Positions 53,307 through 62,143 of a stretch of DNA of 64,000 bases are shown here, piece after piece (position 1 is the stretch's first letter; each line of letters opens with the position of its first letter). Source of the stretch: Candidatus Gastranaerophilales bacterium (GTDB taxonomy: Bacteria; Cyanobacteriota; Vampirovibrionia; Gastranaerophilales; Gastranaerophilaceae); NCBI GenBank assembly GCA_017467305.1, contig JAFTSM010000068.1, positions 1 to 64,000 on the forward strand, in the 5' to 3' direction. Made by a program: the position numbers and the translations under genes. The notes beneath the pieces were generated by a model. That model was given only the letters and a program-made list of their open reading frames with translations, was not told the DNA's origin and made no database searches.

Positions 53307-53747
53307 TTACAAAGTGTAACCTTTATTTATTTTATTATTGTTTGCAAGCTCATTTAATGGAATTTCAAAAATTGTTATATTTTCATCAACTTCTCTAATT
53401 CTATTTATATATTTTAAATCTTTTTCGCCGGATGTAATTATTGCTACAGCTGGTTTTTTCCCAGTTTTCTTTGCATAATATAAGGATTGTCCAATACTTT
53501 CTGCCCATTTTTTAGCATAATCAAATTCTATTGCATATTCTTCTGTAAGACAGTCAATTCTAGTTTTATCTGGTAGAGTATATTCAATAATTCCAGTACA
53601 ATATTTGTTTACGTAGTCTTTTTCTGTCATTTTCTTTTGAATAGCATTTGGTTCAAAAGAAGTATCAATATTACCAACTTCAAAAGTCGTAAACATAATG
53701 ATTACAGAGGTAATTATAAAAGCTATATACTTTACTATTTTCATCAT
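53307..53747 (-). CDS. Membrane-anchored or exported protein with a restriction-endonuclease-like core, 146 aa
   Basis: Residues ~5-24 are a signal peptide or anchor. The core has EYTLPDKTRIDCLTEEYAIEFDYAKKWAESIGQSLYYA, quoted here by key parts: RID at 63-65, AIEFD at 72-76, KKW at 79-81 and IGQ at 85-87. This fits a conserved hypothetical family (DCLT..yAiE.D.A.KW.E.iGQ) whose Asp...Glu-x-Asp pattern resembles PD-(D/E)xK nucleases. Nuclease activity is an inference. The remainder is Rossmann-like (PAVAIITSGEKDL). The gene stands alone. Confidence 0.7.
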   Translation of the reverse strand: MMKIVKYIAFIITSVIIMFTTFEVGNIDTSFEPNAIQKKMTEKDYVNKYCTGIIEYTLPDKTRIDCLTEEYAIEFDYAKKWAESIGQSLYYAKKTGKKPAVAIITSGEKDLKYINRIREVDENITIFEIPLNELANNNKINKGYTL

Positions 53748-53852
53748 ATTCTACATTATACTTAGTTGATTTTAAATTGTAAAAAAAATAAATAAAATAG
53801 CAATTTATATATTTAGATGTTTTATAAATATGGGTAGAAAATAAGGTAAGTT

Positions 53853-55796
53853 ATGCGTATAAATCCTAATGTATGTCATCCTAATTTTGGTAGAGCCTTT
53901 ACAACAGAAGAAAAAAAGGCATATTCGTCTTTAATTAGTGATGCAAAAAAAGAATTAAATATTCAAGATACAAGTGCGATTGTATTTGACTTTAACGTTC
54001 CTTCTGAAAAAGGCTATAACACAGGTATTGGAACAACTTTTTCTGATTCTATGCAAAAATTTATTTCTTTTGTTCAATCTATGACGGGTATCTCTTCTAT
54101 TCAAGTCCAACCTCAAGGAAAGATATCAGAGACAAATACTTCTCCATATTCTGGTACAAATTATGCCTATGGCGAACACATTGTAGATTTAAAAAAACTT
54201 TCAACACCTGAGTATGCCTCAATTTTAGATGAAGAAAAAATTTCTAATTTTGCTGCAAGAGAATGGGACGGGGATAAAATTATTAATGAATATAGAGCTA
54301 ATTATGGAGCATTAATGCATTACCCATTTTTAGAAAGTGCATATGATAATTTTATTGAAAAAGTTGAAGCTGGTGATGAACAAGCATTAAAACTAAACGC
54401 AGAATTTGAACAATTTAAGTCTGATAACTCATCTTGGCTACAAAAAGAATCATTATATGAAGTATTATCTCTTGAATACGGAACTACAGATTTTTCTAAA
54501 TGGTCTGAAACTGATAGAAAATTGTTTGATAAAGGGTATCCTGTGGATATTCGTACAAAAAGGATTGCACAATTAGAAAAAGAACAAGCAGAAAAAATAG
54601 AAGTTGAAAACTTTATTCAGTTTATTGCAGATAAACAACAAAAAGAATCTCGAGAAATGCTAAACTCAAAAGATATAAAATTATATGGTGATTGCTTAAT
54701 AGGTTTTTCTCAAAGTGAAATGTGGGCAAATCCAAGTTGCTTTAGAGAAAATTTATACTATGGCGGTCCAGACCCTAATTGCTCTGAAACAAATGGTATT
54801 CAAACTTGGGGTTTACCAGCTTTAGATTATACTAAATTGGGTGAGTGTTCAGAAGACGGTGATTTATCTAAACTTGGGGAAGTTGGTAAATTCTTGTATG
54901 ACAAGTATTCTCTATTCTTTAAAAGATATGACGGAATTAGAATGGATGCTGCTTGGCAATTTGTAACTCCTTTTATTTATCAAGCTGTAAATGGAAATTA
55001 TGAGGAATTCAAACTTCCAGAAATTAATTTTACTATTTTCAATATTATGAAAGCAGCAGCAAAAGATACTTTGGGTGATAAGTTTGATGAACAAAATCCA
55101 GATAATATTATGCTTGAACTTGTTGGTATGTCTGCTGGGAAGAGTCGTGAAATGACATTGAATACATACCCACATTTATACACAACAGCCTATGCACAAT
55201 ATGATGAAACACCTAAAAAATTCTTAGAGAAAGGTTATCAAGACGATAAATTTTATGTTGGTGTTGGTTGCCATGATAATGATTCACTAGTTAATATGGC
55301 ACGTTGTAACTACACCTCAGATTTACATATGGCAGGCATGAAACGTGATTATAATTTAGATACATCAAAATTACCTTTTGAAGCTGAAGAATATAAAAAA
55401 CAAGATGAACAAGCAAAACGAGAAGAAGACTTTAGAACAGCAAAATTTGGTGAAATTTTTACTAGTACAAAACAATTTTTCACTCTCCCAGATATGTTTG
55501 GTATGGAAGAAAGAATTAATATTTCTGGTAAAACAAGTAAAGATAATTGGACAATAAGAATCCCTAGCGATTATGAAAAATTCTATTTTTCACAACTATC
55601 AAATGGCTTTGGATTAAATTTGCCTAAAGTAATGGCAACAGCAATGGGAATGAAAAAATCAAATAATCAAGAATTAATAAAAAAATGTAATGAGGCAGCT
55701 GAAATATTACGCCAAAAGGGTCCAACAACAGAAGAAGAGGCAAATATAGCAGAAGCACAAGGTAAACTAAATAATAAATTTGAATATGTATCATAA
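53853..55796 (+). CDS. Divergent 4-alpha-glucanotransferase (GH77, MalQ-like) with N-terminal NFG tag
   Basis: The 647-residue protein keeps the GH77 core: LYGDCLIGFSQSEMWANP, TWGLPALDY, the nucleophile Asp365 in YDGIRMD, an acid/base candidate Glu422 in IMLELVG, and the third carboxylate in GCHDND (474-477). MalQ moves α-1,4-glucan segments in glycogen or maltodextrin use. Unusual are the first residues MRINPNVCHPNFGRAF, which look like a tag shared with other orphans, a long N-terminal region, and the change of the usual DHFRG after the nucleophile to DAAWQF. It has a strong terminator and no sugar-gene neighbours. Confidence 0.82.
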   Translation: MRINPNVCHPNFGRAFTTEEKKAYSSLISDAKKELNIQDTSAIVFDFNVPSEKGYNTGIGTTFSDSMQKFISFVQSMTGISSIQVQPQGKISETNTSPYSGTNYAYGEHIVDLKKLSTPEYASILDEEKISNFAAREWDGDKIINEYRANYGALMHYPFLESAYDNFIEKVEAGDEQALKLNAEFEQFKSDNSSWLQKESLYEVLSLEYGTTDFSKWSETDRKLFDKGYPVDIRTKRIAQLEKEQAEKIEVENFIQFIADKQQKESREMLNSKDIKLYGDCLIGFSQSEMWANPSCFRENLYYGGPDPNCSETNGIQTWGLPALDYTKLGECSEDGDLSKLGEVGKFLYDKYSLFFKRYDGIRMDAAWQFVTPFIYQAVNGNYEEFKLPEINFTIFNIMKAAAKDTLGDKFDEQNPDNIMLELVGMSAGKSREMTLNTYPHLYTTAYAQYDETPKKFLEKGYQDDKFYVGVGCHDNDSLVNMARCNYTSDLHMAGMKRDYNLDTSKLPFEAEEYKKQDEQAKREEDFRTAKFGEIFTSTKQFFTLPDMFGMEERINISGKTSKDNWTIRIPSDYEKFYFSQLSNGFGLNLPKVMATAMGMKKSNNQELIKKCNEAAEILRQKGPTTEEEANIAEAQGKLNNKFEYVS

Positions 55797-55799
55797 AAA

Positions 55800-55824
55800 A
55801 GAACCCTCTAAGAGGGTTCTTCTT
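55800..55824. terminator. Bidirectional terminator after the GH77 gene
   Basis: AGAACCCTC at 55800-55808 pairs with GAGGGTTCT at 55812-55820, loop TAA, flanked by A and T-rich runs. It lies between convergent genes. Confidence 0.88.
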
Positions 55825-55849
55825 GTGTATAAGGAAAGGAAAAATAAAA

Positions 55850-56656
55850 CTACATATTTTGGATTTTGTCTTTCATACCTTCCATATCATCTTTCAACAT
55901 CTTTTTAACAACGTCGTTTTGAGCATCTAACATTTTACAAACTGTTTCTATGTTCTTTACTTTGTTTTGTAAAATAGTATCTGCGTTATTTAAAATGCTA
56001 CTTGTAACCTTTTGGTAAGCTGCTAAAGGTGCACTTGAAATACCTTGCAATAAGTTACCAACTAATGTTGTACCTAAACCAAACTCATCTAAATATGGAG
56101 ACATAGCTTGTAAGATACCGCCAAACCCAGATACAACACCTGCTGCTGGTAATAAGAAACTATCACCAAAACCAAAGCCTGATGCTAAACCAGCTGTATA
56201 ACCTAATGCGTTAACACCAGCTGAACCAGCTATTTCTGATACAGATGTTAATGTAGAAGCACCACCAGTCATATATCCGTCGTTCATTCTACCAAAACCT
56301 TGTTGTAAAGGTGATGCTGCACCACCAGTAAAACCAGAATATTGTGATAATGAACCAATACCAAATGCTGAATTTGTACTACTTAATGAGTTATTTGCTG
56401 ACCAGTAAGAAGTACCAGGAATGTTTAATGCAGTACCACCACCCATTGTTGACATAAATGAACTTGGTGAAATCATACTTGCAATCTTCCATAAGAAGCT
56501 ACCAGCAGTACCAAACCCAGCACCGTCTGAAGCAGAACCACTTACTGTGATATCTCTTAATAGGTCATAAGTTTCAAATAACATAGCTTTGGCGTCACCG
56601 CTTAATCCACCGAATTTATTTGATATTACTAAGTAACTGTCGTTTTTGTATGCCAT
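55850..56656 (-). CDS. Gly/Ser/Ala-rich orphan protein, 268 aa
   Basis: I do not recognise a family. Residues ~38-190 are very rich in Gly, Ser and Ala with hydrophobic patches (GSFLWKIASMISPSSFM, GYTAGLASGFGFGDSFLL). Residues ~215-268 form a charged amphipathic helix (NKVKNIETVCKMLDAQNDVVKK). There is no signal peptide. Composition is that of an extracellular or membrane-inserting secreted protein. It lies 71 bases downstream of the MGLAASQARF gene on the same strand, likely in one operon. Confidence 0.68.
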   Translation of the reverse strand: MAYKNDSYLVISNKFGGLSGDAKAMLFETYDLLRDITVSGSASDGAGFGTAGSFLWKIASMISPSSFMSTMGGGTALNIPGTSYWSANNSLSSTNSAFGIGSLSQYSGFTGGAASPLQQGFGRMNDGYMTGGASTLTSVSEIAGSAGVNALGYTAGLASGFGFGDSFLLPAAGVVSGFGGILQAMSPYLDEFGLGTTLVGNLLQGISSAPLAAYQKVTSSILNNADTILQNKVKNIETVCKMLDAQNDVVKKMLKDDMEGMKDKIQNM

Positions 56657-56727
56657 TTCTCTTATATCCTTTTACATTCCTTACGTGTTTATTTGTGTTT
56701 ACTTAACTCTTTACTACTTTTTCTTGA

Positions 56728-57684
56728 CTATGCGAAAGTCTTGAATGTGTTTTCAATGTTTTTATCTAATACAGATTTAACTGCTTCTAACTCTGTTTGT
56801 AACTCGTTTTGTTCTGTATCGATTTGGTTTAGTCTTAACTCAAGAACTTTATCTTCTTGTTGAAGAGTTTCTGTTTGAGCGTTTAAGTCTGCAACCATTT
56901 TGTCATATTCATCTTTGCTCATTGTGTAATCTCTTAGTGCTGCATCATAGCCTTCAGAATTGTACACTCTTGTCGTTCCAACTTCTAAAGTAGTTGTTCC
57001 GTCTAAACTAATAGAATTCATTCTGTTATTTTCGTCGAAGCCAATAGTTGCATTTTCGAAAGTAATATCTTCTGTAAATTCTTTTTGGCTTTTTGCATAT
57101 GTAGAATATTCATCTGGGCTTTCGCCTTCTACAATAGATGAATCAATATAGTGTGTAACACCTGATGTATCTTTGTATGAATATAAATATGTGCCTTGAA
57201 CTTGTTTGTTTGGATATGATTCATTGATTAATGCAATCATATTTGCACTGTCTTCTTCACTAAGTTTTGTTAGTGCTGTAGGTTGATCTTCTATACCAGA
57301 AATTGAGTATGTTCCAGAAGGTACATCGTATGTAATAGGATTCTTATCTTTTTTAAGAACTGTGCCTACTGCTACTTCTTTGTTATAGCTTTTTTGAGTA
57401 TTTACAGTGTAAGTAGTACCGTCTGCATTTTCGTAGTAACTCTTGATGATATATTCACCATCATCAGAGCTTGTATTTGTTACAGAAAAATCATAGTTTG
57501 TTTCGTAGAATTCTGTAGTATCAGGTGCAATTGGTACATCCAATGCTAATAATTTACTATATAAAGCATTAACCTCTTCTGCCAACGCTGTACGTTGTTG
57601 GTTAACTTGTTGACCTTCATATTCTATGTTTGATTTTCTTGCCGTAATACCTAGAAATCTAGCTTGTGATGCCGCTAAACCCAT
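56728..57684 (-). CDS. Orphan coiled-coil protein with MGLAASQARFLG N-terminus, 318 aa
   Basis: The start MGLAASQARFLGITARK, followed by a helical segment (NIEYEGQQVNQQRTALAEEVN), recalls N-termini of flagellar rod/hook-type and related secreted proteins. I recall similar starts in Gastranaerophilales orphans, but could not search. The middle (~70-225) is β-rich and repetitive with Tyr, Thr and Asp, and the C-terminal ~75 residues are a coiled coil (LNAQTETLQQEDKVLELRLNQ). There is no Sec signal peptide. GGAGA precedes the ATG. Terminal helices around a β domain fit a subunit that assembles outside the cell; this is inference. Confidence 0.72.
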   Translation of the reverse strand: MGLAASQARFLGITARKSNIEYEGQQVNQQRTALAEEVNALYSKLLALDVPIAPDTTEFYETNYDFSVTNTSSDDGEYIIKSYYENADGTTYTVNTQKSYNKEVAVGTVLKKDKNPITYDVPSGTYSISGIEDQPTALTKLSEEDSANMIALINESYPNKQVQGTYLYSYKDTSGVTHYIDSSIVEGESPDEYSTYAKSQKEFTEDITFENATIGFDENNRMNSISLDGTTTLEVGTTRVYNSEGYDAALRDYTMSKDEYDKMVADLNAQTETLQQEDKVLELRLNQIDTEQNELQTELEAVKSVLDKNIENTFKTFA

Positions 57685-57847
57685 TGTCTTTTCTCCATTA
57701 CTTTGTTACTTATATTCACTTTATCGACCCAATTTGTTCTTGACTTTAATCCAATCAAACAAATTGTAAAGTTATGTAAACTATCTGTATGGAAAATAAA
57801 CTTACCTAATTGGTATTTAATGATGAGTTTTGAAAAGGCAATAAAAA

Positions 57848-57874
57848 AAAGAACTCGAAATGAGTTCTTTTTTT
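57848..57874 (-). terminator. Terminator of the 74-aa minus-strand gene
   Basis: AAAGAACTC (57848-57856) pairs with GAGTTCTTT (57862-57870). Long A and T runs flank both sides. Confidence 0.85.
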
Positions 57875-57890
57875 ATTATTTGTGTATTTA

Positions 57891-58115
57891 TTATCTATAT
57901 AAATTTTGAGCCATACAGCTATTTAAGCTACGTCTCAAGTTCATAAGTCGAACATTCATTTGATTTTTTAGATTTTGACATCTAATTGTATCAGCAATTA
58001 TATTAAAGTCCATATCAGAAAGGGAATTATGTCTAACTGTTGTAGGAACAAAATCATTCGCAGCTGTTGGTGGTTCTAAACGATTTACAGCCATACTAAT
58101 TGGAGTTATTCTCAT
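57891..58115 (-). CDS. Hypothetical protein, 74 aa
   Basis: I do not recognise a family. AAGGAAAA lies before the ATG. It begins MRITPISMAVNRLEPP, then an unstructured part, and ends in a helix rich in Asn, Arg and Leu (LKNQMNVRLMNLRRSLNSC). The N-terminus resembles other MRI/MKI orphans but lacks the F-G pair. The 176 bases upstream to adenine deaminase hold only promoter-like AT-rich DNA. Confidence 0.6.
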   Translation of the reverse strand: MRITPISMAVNRLEPPTAANDFVPTTVRHNSLSDMDFNIIADTIRCQNLKNQMNVRLMNLRRSLNSCMAQNLYR

Positions 58116-58291
58116 ACTATTTTTCCTTTTCCTTGCATATTATTATAATATACAATTTCTTTAATGAACACCTTATTTACAAGGGTTGAAACAAGTGAAC
58201 AAAAAATAAATTGCTATTCTTTGATTGTTTTATTAAAGATTTATTTCTTTTTTGTTACAATTCTGTGTTACTATAATAAAAAGGGGTATGT

Positions 58292-60001
58292 ATGAGTATT
58301 GAAAATATTATAAAAACAGCAAAAGGCACTGAAAAAGCAGATTTAGTTATTAAAAATGTTAATCTGATTAATGTTTTATCAGAAGAGATATATGTAACTG
58401 ATGTTGCTATAAAGGACGGTATAATTGCTGGTATTGGCACTGGTTATGTTGGTAATAAAGAAATTGACGGAACTGGAAAATATTTATCACCTTCTTTTAT
58501 TGATGGACACGTGCATATAGAAAGTTCAATGCTTCTTCCTTCTGAATTTGCCAAAATGGTTGTTCCAAGTGGTACCACCACTGTTATTGCAGACCCACAC
58601 GAAATTTCTAACGTGATTGGATTACACGGTATTAGCTTTATGCGTGAGGCTTCAAAGGATTTACCTCTTGATGTTTATATGATGTTACCTTCTTGTGTTC
58701 CTGCTTCCCCTTATGAAACTTCCGGTTTTGAGTTAAATGCTTATGATTTATCTTTATTAATAGATAGTGATTGGGTTTTAGGCATTGCAGAAATGATGAA
58801 TTTCCCAGGAGTTGTAAATCAAGATAAAGAAGTTATTTCTAAACTAAAACTAGGATTACATAAGAATAAAAGAATAGACGGGCATGCACCTTATTTATCA
58901 GATAAAAATTTATGTGCTTATGTTGCAGCAGGTGTTTCTTCAGACCATGAATGTACAAATCCAACTGAAGCTATTGAAAAATTAAGACTTGGTATGTACA
59001 TTATGATACGTGAAGGTAGTGCTGCAAAAGATTTAGATGCTTTAATTCCAGTTTTAAAAGAACATCCTACACGTAAATGTATATTTGTAACTGATGATAG
59101 GTATCCAGTTGCTTTAAAAGAACATATTAATATGATGGTTCGCCGTTCTGTTGAAAATGGTGTTAATCCAATAAAAGCAATACAAATGGCAAGTATTAAT
59201 ACAGCTGAATATTTTGGTTTAAAAAATTTAGGTGCAATTGCACCAAGCTATAAAGCTGATATGCTTTTATTCGACAATTTAGTAGATTTTAGACCTTCAA
59301 TGGTTATCAAAAATGGTGAAATTGTTGCGGAAAATGGAGAAATGATTGTTGATATTGAAGAAAAACAGCTTTCATCATTGCGTGGTACAGTGAATATTCG
59401 CTGGTTAGATAAAGAAGATTTAAAAATTGAAGCAAAATCTAACAAGGTAAAAGCTATAGAGGTTACTGACGGGCAATTAGTTACTAAGTGCGTTGAAGCT
59501 AATATTAATGTAAATGACGGCTATGCAGAAAGTAATATTGAAGAAGACGTATTAAAAATATTAGTAATTGAACGTCATAAAGCAAGTGGAAACATTGGAA
59601 AAGGTTTTGTAAAAGGGTTTGGGTTAAAATCTGGCGCTATAGCTTCTACAATTGCGCACGATTCGCACAATATGATTGTTATTGGTACAAACGATGATGA
59701 TATGTTAAAGGCAATCAAAGAACTTGTTAAATCTCAAGGTGGTAAAGTAATTGTAAATAATGGCGAAGTTGTTGCGAAATTAGAACTTCCTATTGCTGGA
59801 CTTATGTCACAAGAAACATCTGAAAGCGTTATTCAAAAAGGTGAAGAACTCAAACAAGGTGAAAAACTAATTGGTTGCTCTTTAAATGAACCATTCATGA
59901 CAATGGCATTTTTATCTTTATCTGTAATTCCTGAAATCAAATTAACTGATAAAGGTTTAATGGATGTAATGAAAGGCGAATTTACTGAGTTATTTATATA
60001 A
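58292..60001 (+). CDS. ade: Adenine deaminase
   Basis: Ade converts adenine to hypoxanthine and ammonia in purine salvage. The 569-residue amidohydrolase has the metal site SFIDGHVHIESSML, VADPHEISNVIG (here IADPHEI), DGHAPYLSDKNLCAY, SSDHECTNPTEA and the late VTDDRYP Asp. The C-terminal domain has GLKSGAIASTIAHDSHN. AAGGGG precedes the ATG. The gene is monocistronic. Confidence 0.96.
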   Translation: MSIENIIKTAKGTEKADLVIKNVNLINVLSEEIYVTDVAIKDGIIAGIGTGYVGNKEIDGTGKYLSPSFIDGHVHIESSMLLPSEFAKMVVPSGTTTVIADPHEISNVIGLHGISFMREASKDLPLDVYMMLPSCVPASPYETSGFELNAYDLSLLIDSDWVLGIAEMMNFPGVVNQDKEVISKLKLGLHKNKRIDGHAPYLSDKNLCAYVAAGVSSDHECTNPTEAIEKLRLGMYIMIREGSAAKDLDALIPVLKEHPTRKCIFVTDDRYPVALKEHINMMVRRSVENGVNPIKAIQMASINTAEYFGLKNLGAIAPSYKADMLLFDNLVDFRPSMVIKNGEIVAENGEMIVDIEEKQLSSLRGTVNIRWLDKEDLKIEAKSNKVKAIEVTDGQLVTKCVEANINVNDGYAESNIEEDVLKILVIERHKASGNIGKGFVKGFGLKSGAIASTIAHDSHNMIVIGTNDDDMLKAIKELVKSQGGKVIVNNGEVVAKLELPIAGLMSQETSESVIQKGEELKQGEKLIGCSLNEPFMTMAFLSLSVIPEIKLTDKGLMDVMKGEFTELFI

Positions 60002-60054
60002 CTTTTAGTAGATATCATTTACATAAATAATGTTATGGATATATCAATGTAAAA

Positions 60055-61593
60055 TTAAGCTTTTTTCTCTTCTTTTTGTTCGTATTCTCTTAAACCAGGA
60101 GCAGCACTAGAACCTGTTCTCATTTTTGTAATAGCATATTGAACTTTTGGTATTGCAACACCTAATGCAAGGGCAGAAACGCCAATTGCAATTGTTCTAA
60201 AGCCAGCAGACATTGCAAATCCCTTTTTGTTAACCTTTTCAAGGATATCTTTTGTTACAATGCCACCATTCTTTTTCTCTGCTGTTTTAACTACAGAAGA
60301 AATATAATCATCAATATTGTCTCTGAATTTTGTTATTTTTTTCATTGGGATAAATCTATATTTATCTGTCAATTTTTCGCCAAAATGTTCAGTATAAACA
60401 GATTTCATAAATTCTGGTGTATTAATAGAACCATTTTTAAGAACGTCAGTAACTTGTTGTTTTGTTAATACACCACCAACACCGGCTTGGTTCGGTTGCA
60501 AACGAGACATTCTAGCAGCTTTTTTGATAAGTTCTTTGTCTTCTATATGTTTAATTAATTCTTTAACAGGAATCACATCATCAACAAAAGGTAGTTTTTC
60601 TAAAAGTTCTTTACTAGCATCATCAAGCACGCCCATAGTTGTTCTCGCAAAATCACTAGCTTTCATCTTGCCACCAGCTTGTTCTAATTGTTTTAATAAA
60701 TGCTCGTTTACTTGTTTTGCGGCAACTGGGTCTATTGATGTGATTGATGATGAATTAGTTGCTTTTTGTAAGCCTGCATATATTAATGGTGTACTTGCAG
60801 TATAGAAGAATGAAGATGCTACATCTCTAAATAAATATTCTAAACCTTCATCTTTGTTTCTTGCAGATGTTACACGGCCGGTTGTAATACCAACATCACT
60901 TGTTAAAAGTTTGCATATTTTGTTATTTTCTAAATAGTGGGCAACAAGTTCCATTCCGCCTTTGAAAGAAAGTCCTTTTTTCTTTGATAGATTTTTTTCA
61001 AAATCATCCATTGAAACAAAACCTAAGTTTGTTGAGTTATTTTTTGTTTTTTTTGTTTCTTCTTTTTTATCTTTAGACATAAAGAATTTTGTAATTCCTT
61101 GATTTATTTTAGGAAGAGCAAAACCTACAAAAGCAGTTGATAATACTGAAGCAGCAATAATTTTTCCTAGTTTAAATCTTGCAAGTGTCTTTTTCATTTT
61201 TGAGGCATTTTCTGGAGCAACACCCATTTTTGTTAAATCTTTAGCAACATTTTCGAAAGGTTTTCTAAGGGCATCATTTCCCATATCAAAATCAGTAGTA
61301 GGTAGTTTTAAGACTTTTTCACCAAATTTATTTCCGATAGAATTGAATATATCAACACCTTTCATCCAAAATATAGCAGCCAAAACATCGTCAATAAATC
61401 TTTCTCTAAACTCATTAACACCGCCTCTTTTGTATGCGTTATAACCACGTCCACCTGTAACAGCACCTTCTAATAAAACTGTTGAGGTAAGAGCATCTGG
61501 ATTTGCAAGTGTTCTGACAAAAGTTCTTGCACTTTTGTGACTTACATTTTGGTTCTTATTTTTATAGGCTTGTGTGTTATTTTGTATACGCAT
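60055..61593 (-). CDS. Orphan membrane-associated protein with internal repeat, 512 aa
   Basis: I do not recognise a family. It begins MRIQNNTQAYKNKNQN and has VTGGRGYNAYKRGGVNEFRERFIDD near residues 45-69 (key residues Gly-Arg-Gly-Tyr, Arg-Glu-Arg-Phe). Two hydrophobic segments, ~144-160 and ~464-480, each run into a similar motif: ALPKINQGITKF (159-170) and AIPKVQYAITKM (480-491). An F-K-G tag-like LSFKGGM occurs at 208-214. The ends are Lys/Glu-rich. It may be a membrane or compartment-associated structural protein. The gene is alone; there is no visible signal peptide. Confidence 0.7.
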   Translation of the reverse strand: MRIQNNTQAYKNKNQNVSHKSARTFVRTLANPDALTSTVLLEGAVTGGRGYNAYKRGGVNEFRERFIDDVLAAIFWMKGVDIFNSIGNKFGEKVLKLPTTDFDMGNDALRKPFENVAKDLTKMGVAPENASKMKKTLARFKLGKIIAASVLSTAFVGFALPKINQGITKFFMSKDKKEETKKTKNNSTNLGFVSMDDFEKNLSKKKGLSFKGGMELVAHYLENNKICKLLTSDVGITTGRVTSARNKDEGLEYLFRDVASSFFYTASTPLIYAGLQKATNSSSITSIDPVAAKQVNEHLLKQLEQAGGKMKASDFARTTMGVLDDASKELLEKLPFVDDVIPVKELIKHIEDKELIKKAARMSRLQPNQAGVGGVLTKQQVTDVLKNGSINTPEFMKSVYTEHFGEKLTDKYRFIPMKKITKFRDNIDDYISSVVKTAEKKNGGIVTKDILEKVNKKGFAMSAGFRTIAIGVSALALGVAIPKVQYAITKMRTGSSAAPGLREYEQKEEKKA

Positions 61594-61694
61594 TAAAATG
61601 ATTATTTTTCTACTACCTTACAAGTTTACATAAAACAAATGAATATTAAAATTTGCCATGTAAAATAAAATTTTTAAAAAAGTTAATATTACCG

Positions 61695-61722
61695 TTTACA
61701 TTATGTTTTGAGGTTGTATAAT
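61695..61722 (+). promoter_or_regulatory. rpsT promoter
   Basis: TTTACA (61695-61700) and a perfect TATAAT (61717-61722) are separated by 16 bases, about 70 bases before rpsT. This leaves a ~63-base leader, in contrast to the leaderless genes in this window. S20 leaders often carry autoregulation. Confidence 0.7.
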
Positions 61723-61792
61723 GTATGTACTCACTAATCCTCTATGCAGATTGTTACATTGACAATACTGACAAAGAGAAAGGACAAACAAA

Positions 61793-62065
61793 ATGGCAAA
61801 TATTAAATCAGCAAAAAAACGTGTTTTAGTAGCAGAAAGAAATTATGAAAGAAACGTTGCGTTCAAATCAGCAATTAAAACTGCTGTTAAAAAAGTTGTT
61901 GTTTTAGCTCAAGCCAAAGAAAAAGACCAAGTAGCTATTAACTCTGCTTTATCTGAAGCATATAAATTATGTGATAAAGCTGTTTCTAAAGGTATTTTAC
62001 ACAAAAATACAGCTGCTAGAAAAAAATCAAGATTAACAAAAGCTGTTAACAAATTAATGGCTTAA
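61793..62065 (+). CDS. rpsT: 30S ribosomal protein S20
   Basis: S20 binds 16S rRNA at the bottom of the small subunit. The 90-residue basic protein has the family start MANIKSAKKRVLVAERN and the C-terminal GILHKNTAARKKSRLTKAVN. AAAGGA lies eight bases before the ATG. Its codon use is strongly biased, as expected for a highly expressed gene. Confidence 0.97.
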   Translation: MANIKSAKKRVLVAERNYERNVAFKSAIKTAVKKVVVLAQAKEKDQVAINSALSEAYKLCDKAVSKGILHKNTAARKKSRLTKAVNKLMA

Positions 62066-62089
62066 TTCATAAGATTTTTTTAGGTTTAA

Positions 62090-62114
62090 AAAAGCTCCTC
62101 AATGAGGAGCTTTT
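62090..62114. terminator. Bidirectional terminator after rpsT
   Basis: AAAAGCTCCTC at 62090-62100 pairs perfectly with GAGGAGCTTTT at 62104-62114, loop AAT. Confidence 0.9.
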
Positions 62115-62143
62115 CATTTTGTGTAGTTATTAAATCTATTTTA

